Of a stretch of 64,000 bases of DNA, positions 52,440-61,697 are shown piece by piece. How positions within the stretch are numbered: position 1 is the stretch's first letter; each line of letters begins with the position of its first letter. The translations under genes and the position numbers were made by a program. The DNA lies in assembly GCA_016845175.1 (NCBI GenBank), contig JAERTD010000038.1:1-64000 (forward strand). Reading direction: 5' to 3'. Below the pieces are notes generated by a model, which saw only the letters and a program-made list of their open reading frames with translations, searched no databases and was not told the DNA's origin. Origin of the DNA: Bacteroidota bacterium (GTDB lineage Bacteria; Bacteroidota; Bacteroidia; Bacteroidales; F082).

Positions 52440-53399
52440 TTAGCTACATTTCAGCACTTGTGTCATTTGATATTTGGCTGCTTCCACATTGGGACCACTA
52501 CTTACTTTCTTATAAGCTGCACAAGCTGCAGCGGCATCACCTTTGCCTTCCTGAATTTGCCCCAAAGTGAAGTTAATGTCTGATGCATCACCTTCTTTCA
52601 ATTCGATGGCTTTGTTGGCTGCGTTAATTCCAGCATCCCATTCACTGGTTTTCTGATAAGCCAGTGCCAGGTAATAATAGGTATCAGCAGTTCCTGCACC
52701 ATACTTTAATGAATTGTTGATGTGTTGGGCAGCAATGGCTCCATGTTCTTTTTGAATTTCTTTGGCTCCTGCATTGAAGAGGGCTTTATAGGCTGCCTTT
52801 TTAGCTTTTTGCACAGTCTTGGCAGCTTTGCTGTTGGTCTCTCCCAACTCTATTACTTTATCCATCATGGCCATCATCTGATCCATATCACCTTTGGTTT
52901 TATAAACCAATCCTTTTCCATAATAGGCTCCATAGCTTTTGGGTGACAACTCAAGGGCTTGGTCATATTGAGCCATAGCGCCATCCAGGTCTTTCTTCTT
53001 TAATAGGGTGCTCCCTTTGGTGGTCATCACTTTAGCGATATAGGCATTTGTTTTCTTGGCCAGGGCATCATTTCCAAGCTCAACGGCCAGAGCATTGGCT
53101 TTTCCAAGTTCAGCAATGGCTTCGTCGAACTTCTTAGCTTTATAAAGGGTTAATCCGTTTTTATAGATGGCATTATTCAATGGACCCATAATACTGGCTT
53201 TCAAATCTTCTCCATCAGCACCCAAATCAGTACAAATCTGTACTGCTTCTTCATATAATGGAATGGCAGCTGCATAGTTCTTGGCTTTATACAAATCATT
53301 GGCTTCATTGTATTTGGCTCCGGCATCATCAAGGCTTTGGGCAAAAGTGGCTGCAGCAAATACGAACAGACTGACAAGCAATAGGGATTTCTTTAACAT
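52440..53399 (-). CDS. Periplasmic tetratricopeptide repeat protein
   Basis: A 319-residue protein with a signal peptide (MLKKSLLLVSLFVFAAATFAQ) and six to seven TPR units, for example AAIPLYEEAVQICTDLGADG, KKFDEAIAELGKANALA and GKGLVYKTKGDMDQMMAMMDKV. There is no lipobox, membrane helix or T9SS domain, so it is a soluble periplasmic scaffold. It is a monocistronic gene with a strong terminator. Its partner is unknown. Confidence 0.88.
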   Translation of the reverse strand: MLKKSLLLVSLFVFAAATFAQSLDDAGAKYNEANDLYKAKNYAAAIPLYEEAVQICTDLGADGEDLKASIMGPLNNAIYKNGLTLYKAKKFDEAIAELGKANALAVELGNDALAKKTNAYIAKVMTTKGSTLLKKKDLDGAMAQYDQALELSPKSYGAYYGKGLVYKTKGDMDQMMAMMDKVIELGETNSKAAKTVQKAKKAAYKALFNAGAKEIQKEHGAIAAQHINNSLKYGAGTADTYYYLALAYQKTSEWDAGINAANKAIELKEGDASDINFTLGQIQEGKGDAAAACAAYKKVSSGPNVEAAKYQMTQVLKCS

Positions 53400-53640
53400 T
53401 GTAATTCAAATTTTGGTTTCTAAAATAAATCTAATGGCGGCGAAGATATAAAAATTGTTGGAAAATCTCGGGCTGAGCATCAGAGTATCAGTGAATCAAA
53501 CTTTAAGGACCAACAATTTATACCGTGTGTTCAATGCCATTGAAATCACACTGGGAGACCATAATCCATTTTTATTTTTCTTATTTTTATCTGCTTGTAG
53601 CACAACTCCTAAAAATCATTTGAATTAAAATCAAACTGCC

Positions 53641-54021
53641 ATGAAAAAAACACTACCCTTACTAGCCATTCTTGTCATCATCTTATGTTGTTACACCTCT
53701 TGTAAGAAAGATGATGATTCAACCAAAACATGCAACTTAAGCACCAGCGTATCGGCTCCTGCAGCCATGCAAATCGTTTATACTGCCAGCCATACAGGTG
53801 ATGGCAGCATTTCTACACTGACTTATACTGATCGGGATGGTAGTAAAACCATCTCCAATCCAAGTCTGCCGTGGACCCAGTCCATAACCGCAACAGAAGG
53901 CATGAATGTTTCCATTTCGGCCACAGGAACAGTTAGTGATGGAAGCCTGACGGTTGCTCTTGGTGGCTCGGGTGGCGGGCATACTATAACTCAAAGCGAC
54001 TTCTGCTCACGCACGGATTAA
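53641..54021 (+). CDS. Small lipoprotein, possible MmpS-like beta-sandwich
   Basis: A 126-residue lipoprotein. Signal peptide LPLLAILVIILCCYTSC with a lipobox giving Cys at about 21, followed by KKDDDSTK. The rest is beta-rich with a TLTYTDRDGSKTISN strand pair and WTQSITATEGMNVSISATG, which resembles the MmpS/Ig-like pattern of small Bacteroidota lipoproteins; that is a fold guess. A 241-bp non-coding stretch before it shows only A/T-rich text and no clear element. Function unknown. Confidence 0.72.
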   Translation: MKKTLPLLAILVIILCCYTSCKKDDDSTKTCNLSTSVSAPAAMQIVYTASHTGDGSISTLTYTDRDGSKTISNPSLPWTQSITATEGMNVSISATGTVSDGSLTVALGGSGGGHTITQSDFCSRTD

Positions 54022-54097
54022 GCCTTCATTGTAGAGTTGGTTTGGGCTTTTCAATTTCTTTAGCTCGATTATTTTTCTATTTTTATGGAAAAAGAAT

Positions 54098-55480
54098 ATG
54101 AGAATTTCGTCCAGAACGTCCATACTTATGGCGTCAGCCGTGGCTTTTTACCTTCTATTGAGCATACAAAGTAGTTTTTCACAAAACCACGTATCTACCT
54201 ACGCAGGAACAGGAAGTGTCGGTTTTGTTAATGGTGATACTTCAATAGCAAGCTTTAACAAACCCTTTGGTATTTGTATTGATGCCATTGGAAATGTGTA
54301 TCTGGCCGATGCCCACAACCATTGCATACGTAAAATCGCCGTAGACGGTCAGGTATCAACCTATGCCGGAACAGGTTCGGCAGGTTATCTTGATGGGCCG
54401 GCAGCAGAAGCACAATTCAACCAGCCATTAAATATTTGTTTTGATGATAATGGAAATATGTATGTATCCGACTTCATCAATCAAAGGATTCGGAAAATCT
54501 CGGCTGATATGCAGGTGACCACTATTGCAGGCACAGGAGTACCTGGTCATGTCAATGGGGCTGCTGCTGAAGCACAGTTCAATTACCCTCGTGGTATTTG
54601 CCTGGATGATACAGGGAATATCTATATTGGCGACAGCTGGAACCACAGGATAAGAAAGATTTCCATCCAGGGTGTGGTGAGCGATTGGGCAGGCGGAGGC
54701 AGCGTAATTGGGGTTCAGTCGGTGGGTGATTATGTGGATGCAAGTGATACGGCCGCACGTTTTTATACACCATGTGAGTTGAGCATTGATGCAAATAATA
54801 ATATTTTCGTTGCCGATGCCTACAACCACCGCATCCGAAAAATTGACGCCAACAGAATGGTGACTACAGTTGCCGGAAGTGGTGGCCACGGACCCAATGG
54901 AGGCGGATTTCAAAATGGCCCGGGTTCAGAAGCTGAATTTGATACTCCTACCACTGTATTTGTCAGTGTTCAGGGTAATCTGTTCGTGGGTGACGGGGCC
55001 AACCAGGTGATGCGGAAAATTGATACAGCCCTTATGGTGAGCACTTTTGCCGGTTCAGGAAATGCTGGATTTGAAAATGGTATTGATTCTCTTGCACAGT
55101 TTAATTTTCCACGGGGATCAGTAATGGACAATACGCTTAACAGGTTGTATGTGGTAGACTATTACAACCATGCCGTACGTATTATTCATATTGCTACCTC
55201 GGTGGGTCTGTCAGAAAATAGCGTCCATCCTCTTAATCTACAAGTCGGTCCAAATCCTTTCTCCTCCGAAACGACCTTTAGGTATCATCTGCAAGACAAC
55301 TCCAAGGTTAGTATTTATATTAATAATCCAACTGGGGCATTGATAAGTGCTTTTAATCGGGAAAAAACTGCTGGTAAGCACCAATGGACCTGGAATGCCA
55401 ATAATCTTCCCGGTGGCATTTATCTTTATACCTTCAGTGTAAATGGGGTGAAGGAGCATGGAAAACTGGTAGTGGAATAG
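54098..55480 (+). CDS. Secreted NHL-repeat protein with T9SS sorting domain
   Basis: A 460-residue exported protein: signal peptide (ending SSFSQ), then six NHL repeats of about 55-65 residues (VSTYAGTGSVGFVNGD ... PFGICIDAIGNVYLADAHNHCIRKI and so on), which would close as a six-bladed propeller over about 30-365. The end (LNLQVGPNPFSSETTFRYHL...GGIYLYTFSVNGVK) is a T9SS sorting domain. NHL propellers usually bind proteins, glycans or RNA; no catalytic residue set is evident. Confidence 0.92.
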   Translation: MRISSRTSILMASAVAFYLLLSIQSSFSQNHVSTYAGTGSVGFVNGDTSIASFNKPFGICIDAIGNVYLADAHNHCIRKIAVDGQVSTYAGTGSAGYLDGPAAEAQFNQPLNICFDDNGNMYVSDFINQRIRKISADMQVTTIAGTGVPGHVNGAAAEAQFNYPRGICLDDTGNIYIGDSWNHRIRKISIQGVVSDWAGGGSVIGVQSVGDYVDASDTAARFYTPCELSIDANNNIFVADAYNHRIRKIDANRMVTTVAGSGGHGPNGGGFQNGPGSEAEFDTPTTVFVSVQGNLFVGDGANQVMRKIDTALMVSTFAGSGNAGFENGIDSLAQFNFPRGSVMDNTLNRLYVVDYYNHAVRIIHIATSVGLSENSVHPLNLQVGPNPFSSETTFRYHLQDNSKVSIYINNPTGALISAFNREKTAGKHQWTWNANNLPGGIYLYTFSVNGVKEHGKLVVE

Positions 55481-55664
55481 AAGAAATCCATTACAAATTT
55501 TCCATAGTTTTCACTTTTTCCGACAGTTAACAAGTTTCAGAAAGCCATATTACCTTTCGATTATTGCGTATATTTGTGAGTGGCCTGCTACTGCAGATTT
55601 GTTAGTTCTTAAACCTCTTAGTTTAATAACTTCAATCGCTAAAACAAACCTAAACCCTTTACAT

Positions 55665-56522
55665 ATGTTTGGAAAAACCTTCTCCTCTTTTACCTTTGGT
55701 TTGATGGTAATCTTTTTACTATCATGTAATAACGCAACAGAAACTCCCATACCCATTGAAAAAATCTATGAGGGTTCACTTATAAGACCAAGTGTTAGTG
55801 ATCTGGAGAATTTTTACCAGGAAGGTTACACCTCTATTACCGGTCACATAAGAATACAGGATCTTGAATCGACAGAAATTCATCAAAACCTTCATTACCT
55901 CTCCAACTTAAAACATATTGGCGGCAGCCTTGAACTGGTATCCCTCAGTGAAGTGGAGGATCTGGAAGGCCTCAACCAACTGGATTCTGTTAGCGGCAGT
56001 CTATCGATAGTATACTGTCATAAACTGCGAAACATGGAGGGCTTAGATAAACTGAGTCATATCGGAATGGAGTTTAAACTTAACTTGAATGAATCATTGA
56101 TCGACCTCCAGGGTCTTGAATTTTTATCTTCCATAGGAATGAAATTAAAACTAGCCGGTAACCACCAAATGCTTTCCTTAAAGGGCCTCAACAATCTGGA
56201 AACCATTGGTGGCACCCTGGAAATAGGGGAGTATTATGGTTCCGGAAATGACAAGCTGGAATCCATTGAAGCCCTTTCTAATCTGGAGACGCTGGATCAC
56301 AGACTTGACATACACAACAATGCCAGCTTGCAGCATTTGGCCGGACTGGAAAATATGTTAAGCGTCTGGCGGGTGGATATGACCAACAATAGCATACTAA
56401 GTGATTTTTGCGCCCTTGAATCCATGGTGAAGAATGAAGGCGTAGACGGTCCATTCGAATTAATTGGTAATGCCTATAACCCTACTGCTGAAGACATAAA
56501 AGCAGGAAACTGTTCACAATAA
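55665..56522 (+). CDS. Lipoprotein with receptor L-domain-like leucine-rich repeats
   Basis: A 285-residue lipoprotein from the ATG at 55665, with lipobox IFLLSC (Cys at about 21). The rest is a solenoid of about seven irregular leucine-rich repeats of 22-25 residues with the pattern L-x(2)-I-G-G-x-L-x-L-x(5-8)-L-x-G-L, as in LKHIGGSLELVSLSEVEDLEG and LETIGGTLEIGEYYG. This is the receptor L-domain style found in surface lipoproteins of Bacteroidota. Ligand unknown. It stands upstream of the ABC transporter genes, but 64 bp separates them. Confidence 0.82.
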   Translation: MFGKTFSSFTFGLMVIFLLSCNNATETPIPIEKIYEGSLIRPSVSDLENFYQEGYTSITGHIRIQDLESTEIHQNLHYLSNLKHIGGSLELVSLSEVEDLEGLNQLDSVSGSLSIVYCHKLRNMEGLDKLSHIGMEFKLNLNESLIDLQGLEFLSSIGMKLKLAGNHQMLSLKGLNNLETIGGTLEIGEYYGSGNDKLESIEALSNLETLDHRLDIHNNASLQHLAGLENMLSVWRVDMTNNSILSDFCALESMVKNEGVDGPFELIGNAYNPTAEDIKAGNCSQ

Positions 56523-56586
56523 TTGATCACTTTTTTTCCATAATGCCAATAACCAGACCAAAATTTAATCACCCCATTCTCTTAAT

Positions 56587-57486
56587 ATGAACATCATTCA
56601 AACAGAAAACCTGAGCAAATATTTCGGTGCAGTTAAAGCAGTCGACCAGGTTTCCATTCATGTGAAGCAGGGGGAGATTTATGGTTTTCTGGGGCTCAAT
56701 GGAGCAGGAAAAACAACCCTCATCCGTTTGTTGCTGGGTTTGATAAAACCTGATACTGGTACTTGTATGTTGTTTGGGAAACACCCCAAGCAAGCCAATA
56801 AAATATGGAATAATGTGGGCTACCTCATTGAAACTCCACATGCCTATCCCAGATTATCTGTAAGGGAAAACCTGCAATTGATTTGTAAACTCAGAGGATT
56901 TGACGATCACAGACTCATCAATGAAATCACCGATCGACTGAATCTGGGAGAATATGTTCATACTAAGGAAGAAAACCTATCCATGGGCAACAAACAGAGA
57001 TTGGGGCTGGCCAAAGCGCTCATCCACAGGCCCAAACTTCTGCTCCTTGATGAGCCTATCAACGGTCTTGATCCTGCTGGCATCGTTGAAATCAGAGAAT
57101 TGCTACAAGAGCTCTCAGAACAACAGGGGACTACCATCTTTTTGTCCAGCCATATCTTATCTGAAATTGCAAGGCTCACTAGTCGCATAGGCATTATTCA
57201 CAAAGGAGCACTAGTGAAAGAAATCAAATCCGCTGATTTGGATGAGCAAATCATTATGAGGCTGCATATCAAGACCACCAACAACCCCGGTGCTATTGAA
57301 GTGCTAACAGACAAAGGTTTCCAGGCCCAACTGGCTAATGATTTGATAGAGGTTTCAGATTCTCATGCCATTGACCAACCTGAAACCATTAGTCGATTGC
57401 TCGTTGAGCAAGGATTGCCTCCCAAACTGATTTGGGTATTTGAGGAAGACCTGGAACATTATTTTCTACGAATTATAAAAGCCTAG
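56587..57486 (+). CDS. ABC transporter ATP-binding protein (BcrA/CcmA-like exporter)
   Basis: A 299-residue ATPase with Walker A (GLNGAGKTTLIRLL, about 37-50), signature LSMGNKQRLGLAKAL, Walker B (LLLLDEPINGLDP) and the His switch SSHIL. The arrangement with a C-terminal extension after residue 215 is that of ABC-2 exporters such as BcrA or NatA-type systems. The permease gene starts 6 bp after its stop, so the two form a transporter. Cargo is not readable; peptides, antibiotics or ions are possible. Confidence 0.94.
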   Translation: MNIIQTENLSKYFGAVKAVDQVSIHVKQGEIYGFLGLNGAGKTTLIRLLLGLIKPDTGTCMLFGKHPKQANKIWNNVGYLIETPHAYPRLSVRENLQLICKLRGFDDHRLINEITDRLNLGEYVHTKEENLSMGNKQRLGLAKALIHRPKLLLLDEPINGLDPAGIVEIRELLQELSEQQGTTIFLSSHILSEIARLTSRIGIIHKGALVKEIKSADLDEQIIMRLHIKTTNNPGAIEVLTDKGFQAQLANDLIEVSDSHAIDQPETISRLLVEQGLPPKLIWVFEEDLEHYFLRIIKA

Positions 57487-57492
57487 GGCCTT

Positions 57493-58281
57493 ATGAAACA
57501 ACAATTAAGGGCGTTGCAGGCCGAATTTATTAAAAACCGCCATTCAAAAATCAGGTGGGTAACTTTTGCCGCCATGTCGTTGGCGCCCCTTTTTGGTGGC
57601 GTTTTCATGCTGATGATGACAGCAGACGGCTATGAAGGGCTTTCAGGTGCATTTAAAACTAAAGCCGTTATGATGTCCTTCGAAGCCAACTGGCCTTCGT
57701 TTTTAGGTTTACTCACCCAGGCCATAGGCGTGGGGGGCGTACTTATTTTTGGTTTTGTGGTCAGCTGGCTTTTCGGACGTGAATATGCCGATGGCACCAT
57801 TAAAGATTTACTGGCTCTGCCCATATCCAGAACCACCATTCTTCACGCCAAATTCATTTATTACAGTCTTTGGTGTCTGGCTCTGGCACTCTATAACCTG
57901 ATGTTTGGTTTAATCATTGGTTTTGCCGTTCAACTGGATGGCTGGAGTATGCCAATGTTTCTGGCTAGTCTTGAATCCTATGTCATTACCACCATACTCA
58001 TCATATTATTGAATACACCCATTGCTTTTTTCGCGCTTTGGGGGAAGGGGTATCTCACGCCTCTGGGTATTGTGGCCATCTTATTGGTGCTGGCTCAGGT
58101 AATAGGTGTAATGGGTATGGGAAGCTATTTTCCGTGGTCGGTTCCTGGATTATATAGCGGTAGTGGTGGTCCGGAAATGATGGCTCAGGTCAACGAAATC
58201 AGCTTTGGCATTTTGATAGCAACCAGCCTTATGGGTTATGTAGCCAGTTTGTTGTGGTGGAGATACGCTGATCAGAAATAA
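57493..58281 (+). CDS. ABC-2 type permease
   Basis: A 262-residue membrane protein with six predicted helices (about 22-42, 72-95, 115-150 region, 155-175, 185-205 and 235-255). The element VVSWLFGREYADGTIKDLLALPISR after the second helix is the ABC-2 (BcrB/lantibiotic-permease-like) hallmark. It lies 6 bp behind its ATPase partner. A homodimer with two copies of the ATPase is expected. Confidence 0.92.
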   Translation: MKQQLRALQAEFIKNRHSKIRWVTFAAMSLAPLFGGVFMLMMTADGYEGLSGAFKTKAVMMSFEANWPSFLGLLTQAIGVGGVLIFGFVVSWLFGREYADGTIKDLLALPISRTTILHAKFIYYSLWCLALALYNLMFGLIIGFAVQLDGWSMPMFLASLESYVITTILIILLNTPIAFFALWGKGYLTPLGIVAILLVLAQVIGVMGMGSYFPWSVPGLYSGSGGPEMMAQVNEISFGILIATSLMGYVASLLWWRYADQK

Positions 58282-58357
58282 AGGATGCCTTCGGACTATA
58301 TACTTTTGCAGCCATATTCATATGAAAAAGGATTAAACGAATAAACAAAATAAGTTC

Positions 58358-58607
58358 ATGGGTGGAATCAATTCTAATGATTTGTTAATGGAACAGGCGG
58401 ATACTTATGAAAGCAGGAGAATGAGTATGAGCCTGGCCCATAGCAAGGCCAACAAAGGCATGGTTGATATCAAAAGCCTTTCGGCTTCGGCATTACTGTG
58501 GTTTTTACTACCAAAGCCATGTGATCAACGATTTCAAAAGTTTATCAGGCCAAACACCTTCACAATATTTCTGTGAAAATGAAGTGTATTCAGATTATTT
58601 CCAATAG
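58358..58607 (+). pseudogene. Decayed AraC-family transcription regulator fragment
   Basis: The 371-bp stretch between the permease and oxidoreductase genes holds no intact gene that I trust. In the frame ending with a stop at 58605-58607 the text from 58491 reads HYCGFYYQSHVINDFKSLSG and then QTPSQYF. This matches the last helix-turn-helix of AraC regulators (GYYDQSHFIxDFKxxTGxTPxQYF). Upstream the same frame is broken by stops, and a 72-codon open frame in another phase (58358-58576) covers it. I read it as a remnant of an AraC gene, with frameshift and loss of the N-terminal part. Neighbouring genes may once have been its targets. Confidence 0.55.
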
Positions 58608-58652
58608 CTTAGTGGTCCAAAAAGTAGTCACTCTCTGAGAATAAAGTATCCC

Positions 58653-59603
58653 ATGAAAGCTATTGTATACAATAAAAAAAACAAGTCCAACAAACTTAGT
58701 CTGGCAGAGCTTGATAAACCCCTGCCTGCCGATAATGAAGTGTTGGTCAAGGTGGTTTCAGCCTCACTCAATGCAGCCGATTATCGCTCCATAAAAATGG
58801 GCATGATTCCCAAGAGAAAAATCTATGGGTCTGCCATCTCAGGTAGGGTTGAGGCTGTAGGGAAAAACATCAGAAGTTTTAAAGTTGGCGATGCGGTTTT
58901 CGGCGATCTTTCTGATAGTGGTTTTGGTGGACTGGCTGAATTTGTAAGCTGTCCGGAAGATGCATTGGTAACAAAACCTGAAAGCATTTCTTTTGATGAG
59001 GCTGCCACTCTTGGTGTTGCCTCAACCACTGCACTGTGCGCCTTACGAGACGAAGGGGCTATTCAGCAAGGGCAGGATGTCCTTATTGTGGGTAGTGCTG
59101 GGGGTGTGGGCATTTTTGCGGTCCAGTTAGCCCATTACTATGGGGCAAAAATAACGGCGGTATGTAGCAGCAGGAATGTGGAACAAACCAAAGCCCTGGG
59201 GGCCCAAAAGGTGATCGACTATACCAAGGATGATTTCACCAAAACAAATCAAAGTTTCGACCTCATCCTGGCTATCAATGGTAATTATCCCCTGATGACC
59301 TACCACAAACTGTTGAAAGCCGGAGGCGTTTATGTGATGGTGGGCGGGGCCCTGAGTCAGATACTCAAGTCCTTGATTATGGGAAAAATTCTTTCACTGG
59401 GAAGCAAAAAAATGAAAACACAGTCTGGGAAAACCAATCCTAAGGATTTAGCCTTTCTGGTACAGCTGATGGAAGAAGGAAAGCTCAAGGGCCTCATTGA
59501 AAAACAATACTCTTTGGAGGATGCTCCCAAAGCCATGGAATATCTGAGTCAGGGTCATGCCCAGTCGAAAGTGGTTATTAACATCAGTAAGGATAGCATA
59601 TAA
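58653..59603 (+). CDS. MDR-family NAD(P)-dependent oxidoreductase (quinone oxidoreductase-like)
   Basis: A 316-residue medium-chain reductase/dehydrogenase. The N-terminal GroES-like part has SASLNAADYRSIKMG and VGDAVFGDL; the Rossmann part has VLIVGSAGGVGIFAVQLAHYYGAKI with the nucleotide loop. Zinc ligands are absent, so it is the zinc-free quinone-oxidoreductase type (QOR/YhdH-like) rather than an alcohol dehydrogenase. It likely reduces alkenals or quinones with NADPH. rsgA begins 10 bp after its stop. Confidence 0.92.
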   Translation: MKAIVYNKKNKSNKLSLAELDKPLPADNEVLVKVVSASLNAADYRSIKMGMIPKRKIYGSAISGRVEAVGKNIRSFKVGDAVFGDLSDSGFGGLAEFVSCPEDALVTKPESISFDEAATLGVASTTALCALRDEGAIQQGQDVLIVGSAGGVGIFAVQLAHYYGAKITAVCSSRNVEQTKALGAQKVIDYTKDDFTKTNQSFDLILAINGNYPLMTYHKLLKAGGVYVMVGGALSQILKSLIMGKILSLGSKKMKTQSGKTNPKDLAFLVQLMEEGKLKGLIEKQYSLEDAPKAMEYLSQGHAQSKVVINISKDSI

Positions 59604-59613
59604 TAAGATAGAT

Positions 59614-60681
59614 ATGGATTATCAACACTTAGGCTATACAGATAGCCTTGAAAAATATAGAAACGAACAAGGCCTGGAAGGTTTTGAAATAGGCCGGGTG
59701 ATGCTGGAGCACAAGGAAAGATATGTGGTTCAGACTCCCACGACAGAATATGATGCTGAACTTGTAGGCATTTTGAGGTTTACAGCAAGAGACCGATATG
59801 ATTTTCCTGCGGTAGGCGACTGGGTGGCTTTTTCTGAGTATGATGAAGGCAAAGCCCTTATTCATGCCGTATATCCCAGGTCATCCATCATCGAAAGGCA
59901 GGCCGTAGGTACTTCCGGGCAGGTGCAGATCATTGCCACTAACATTGATTATGCCCTCATTGTTCAGGCGGTGAACAGAGATTTTAGTATCAACAGACTG
60001 GAGCGTTATTTAACCATTTGTAATGCATCTGGTGTGGAAGCGGTCATCATACTGAGTAAAATTGATTTGATTGAGGATGCCGAACTGGAAAGCATGCTGA
60101 GCCAAATCAGGGATCGTATTAAAGATATTCCAGTTTTACCCCTTAGTAATCCAGCCCAAACAGGCTTAGACAGTGTACGCAAGCTAATACAAAGCGGGAA
60201 AACTTATTGCTTGCTGGGATCCTCAGGAGTTGGAAAATCAACACTTATCAACAGTCTGACAGGCAAAGAGCTCATGGAAACAGCAGCCATCAGCGAGTCG
60301 GTTGATCGTGGAAAACATATTACCAGCCACAGGGAATTGGTCGTGTTGGAAGAAGGCGGGATTATCATCGATAACCCGGGTATGAGAGAAGTAGGTATTA
60401 CTGATAGTAGCGGCGGACTGGAAATGACCTTCGATGCTATTCTAAAGCTGGCTGAGGATTGCAAATACAAAGATTGTACACATACTTCAGAAGCAGGATG
60501 TGCCGTCCTTGAGGCTCTGGATACGGGTGTATTGGATGCTGCTTCTTATGAAAACTATCAAAAAATGGAAAAGGAAAAGGCATTTTTTGAATCCACTGTT
60601 GAGGAAAAGAAGAAAAAGGATAAGGATCTGGGTAAACTGATCAAGCATTACAAGAAAGTCAGGAAAAAAGATAAGTACTAA
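59614..60681 (+). CDS. rsgA: Ribosome small subunit-dependent GTPase RsgA
   Basis: Circularly permuted GTPase that tests late 30S subunit assembly. I use the ATG at 59614 (355 residues); a longer frame would overlap the oxidoreductase gene. An OB-like domain comes first, then G4 (LSKID), G1 (GSSGVGKS), G2 region (ESVDRGKHITSHRELV) and G3 (DNPGMRE) in permuted order, then the zinc knuckle CKYKDCTHTSEAGC. The end is a strongly basic tail (KKKKDKDLGKLIKHYKKVRKKDKY) that may contact rRNA. Confidence 0.96.
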   Translation: MDYQHLGYTDSLEKYRNEQGLEGFEIGRVMLEHKERYVVQTPTTEYDAELVGILRFTARDRYDFPAVGDWVAFSEYDEGKALIHAVYPRSSIIERQAVGTSGQVQIIATNIDYALIVQAVNRDFSINRLERYLTICNASGVEAVIILSKIDLIEDAELESMLSQIRDRIKDIPVLPLSNPAQTGLDSVRKLIQSGKTYCLLGSSGVGKSTLINSLTGKELMETAAISESVDRGKHITSHRELVVLEEGGIIIDNPGMREVGITDSSGGLEMTFDAILKLAEDCKYKDCTHTSEAGCAVLEALDTGVLDAASYENYQKMEKEKAFFESTVEEKKKKDKDLGKLIKHYKKVRKKDKY

Positions 60682-60683
60682 GC

Positions 60684-61118
60684 ATGCAGGCACTACAAAT
60701 AAACAAGAATCCTGAGGTTGACAAAGTCTTCGTAGAATATCCGGATAGGGTAAGACCAAGGCTGTTGTTTCTCAGAAAGCTGATCATCGAAACAGCCAAA
60801 GAGACAGAAGGTATTATGACACTTGAAGAAACCCTGAAATGGGGCGAACCCAGCTACCTCACGAAATATGGAAGCACTATCAGAATAGATTGGAAACCAA
60901 AGACTCCTGATCAATATGCTGTATATTTTAAATGCACCAGCCAACTGGTACCCACTTTCCGCAAGCTATTTAAGGACAGTTTCACCTTCGAGACAAACAG
61001 AGCCATCGTTTTTACACTCAGTGAAACCGTACCATCTGAAAAACTGAAAAAATGTCTGGCTGCAGCCCTGACCTATCATAAGGTGAAGCATTTACCCATG
61101 TTAAATATACAAACCTAA
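60684..61118 (+). CDS. DUF1801 domain protein
   Basis: A 144-residue cytosolic protein of the DUF1801/YdhG-like family. Visible marks are PRLLFLRKLIIETAKETEGI, ETLKWGEPSYLTKYGSTIRI and AVYFKCTSQLV. The fold is close to iron-chaperone-like YdhG/frataxin-like folds in related families, but function is not established. It starts 2 bp after rsgA and is followed at 6 bp by a methyltransferase gene, so it is in the same operon. Confidence 0.88.
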   Translation: MQALQINKNPEVDKVFVEYPDRVRPRLLFLRKLIIETAKETEGIMTLEETLKWGEPSYLTKYGSTIRIDWKPKTPDQYAVYFKCTSQLVPTFRKLFKDSFTFETNRAIVFTLSETVPSEKLKKCLAAALTYHKVKHLPMLNIQT

Positions 61119-61124
61119 GCCTTT

Positions 61125-61691
61125 ATGTCAAGTAAAAAAGAAGTCACTCCCTATGTCTGTCCGTCCGAATTATCCGGTAGTTTGGACAATGGATTCAGGA
61201 AATTCTTTCAGAATCCTGATAAAATACTGGCGCGCTTTGTTGCTCCCGGCATGAGGGTTTTGGATATGGGTTGTGGGCCTGGTTATTTTAGCCTTGCGAT
61301 GGCCAGACTTATGCAAGGATCCGGAAAAATATTTGCTGCCGACCTGCAACAAGGTATGCTTGATAAAGTGGCCCCTAAGATTTCAGCTACATCAATGGAG
61401 TCAGTGATTAAGTTGCACAAGTGCGAGGCAGATGCTGTGAATATAAATGAAGCCCTAGATTTTATCCTGGCCTTCTATATGGTGCATGAAGTGCCAGATC
61501 AATACAGATTTTTGGAGGAAATGAAGTCCTTATTAAAACCCAATGGGAAAATGCTTATCGTTGAACCTTGGTTTCATGTCCCTAAAAGATCATTCAGGGC
61601 AATGATCCAGATAATAAAAGACCTGGGTATGTCAGTATCCACAGGACCCAAGATCTTTTTCAGTCGGTCCATCGTCGTTCACAAGAAATAA
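61125..61691 (+). CDS. Class I SAM-dependent methyltransferase
   Basis: A 188-residue methyltransferase. Motif I is VLDMGCGPGYFSLAMARLM (about 46), the acidic motif II is FAADLQQGMLDKV and the post-motif region is ALDFILAFYMVHEVPDQ. It resembles UbiE/Methyltransf_11 type enzymes acting on small molecules. The opening VCPSELSGSLDNGFRKFFQNP is typical of a Bacteroidota subgroup of unknown substrate. Between the DUF1801 and GNAT genes with gaps of 6 bp each, so co-transcribed. Confidence 0.9.
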   Translation: MSSKKEVTPYVCPSELSGSLDNGFRKFFQNPDKILARFVAPGMRVLDMGCGPGYFSLAMARLMQGSGKIFAADLQQGMLDKVAPKISATSMESVIKLHKCEADAVNINEALDFILAFYMVHEVPDQYRFLEEMKSLLKPNGKMLIVEPWFHVPKRSFRAMIQIIKDLGMSVSTGPKIFFSRSIVVHKK

Positions 61692-61697
61692 CAAATC

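Noticed and set aside
58358..58576. 72-codon ORF as a real gene
   Set aside because: Its phase differs from the recognisable AraC helix in the same DNA, and its own translation has no family features.
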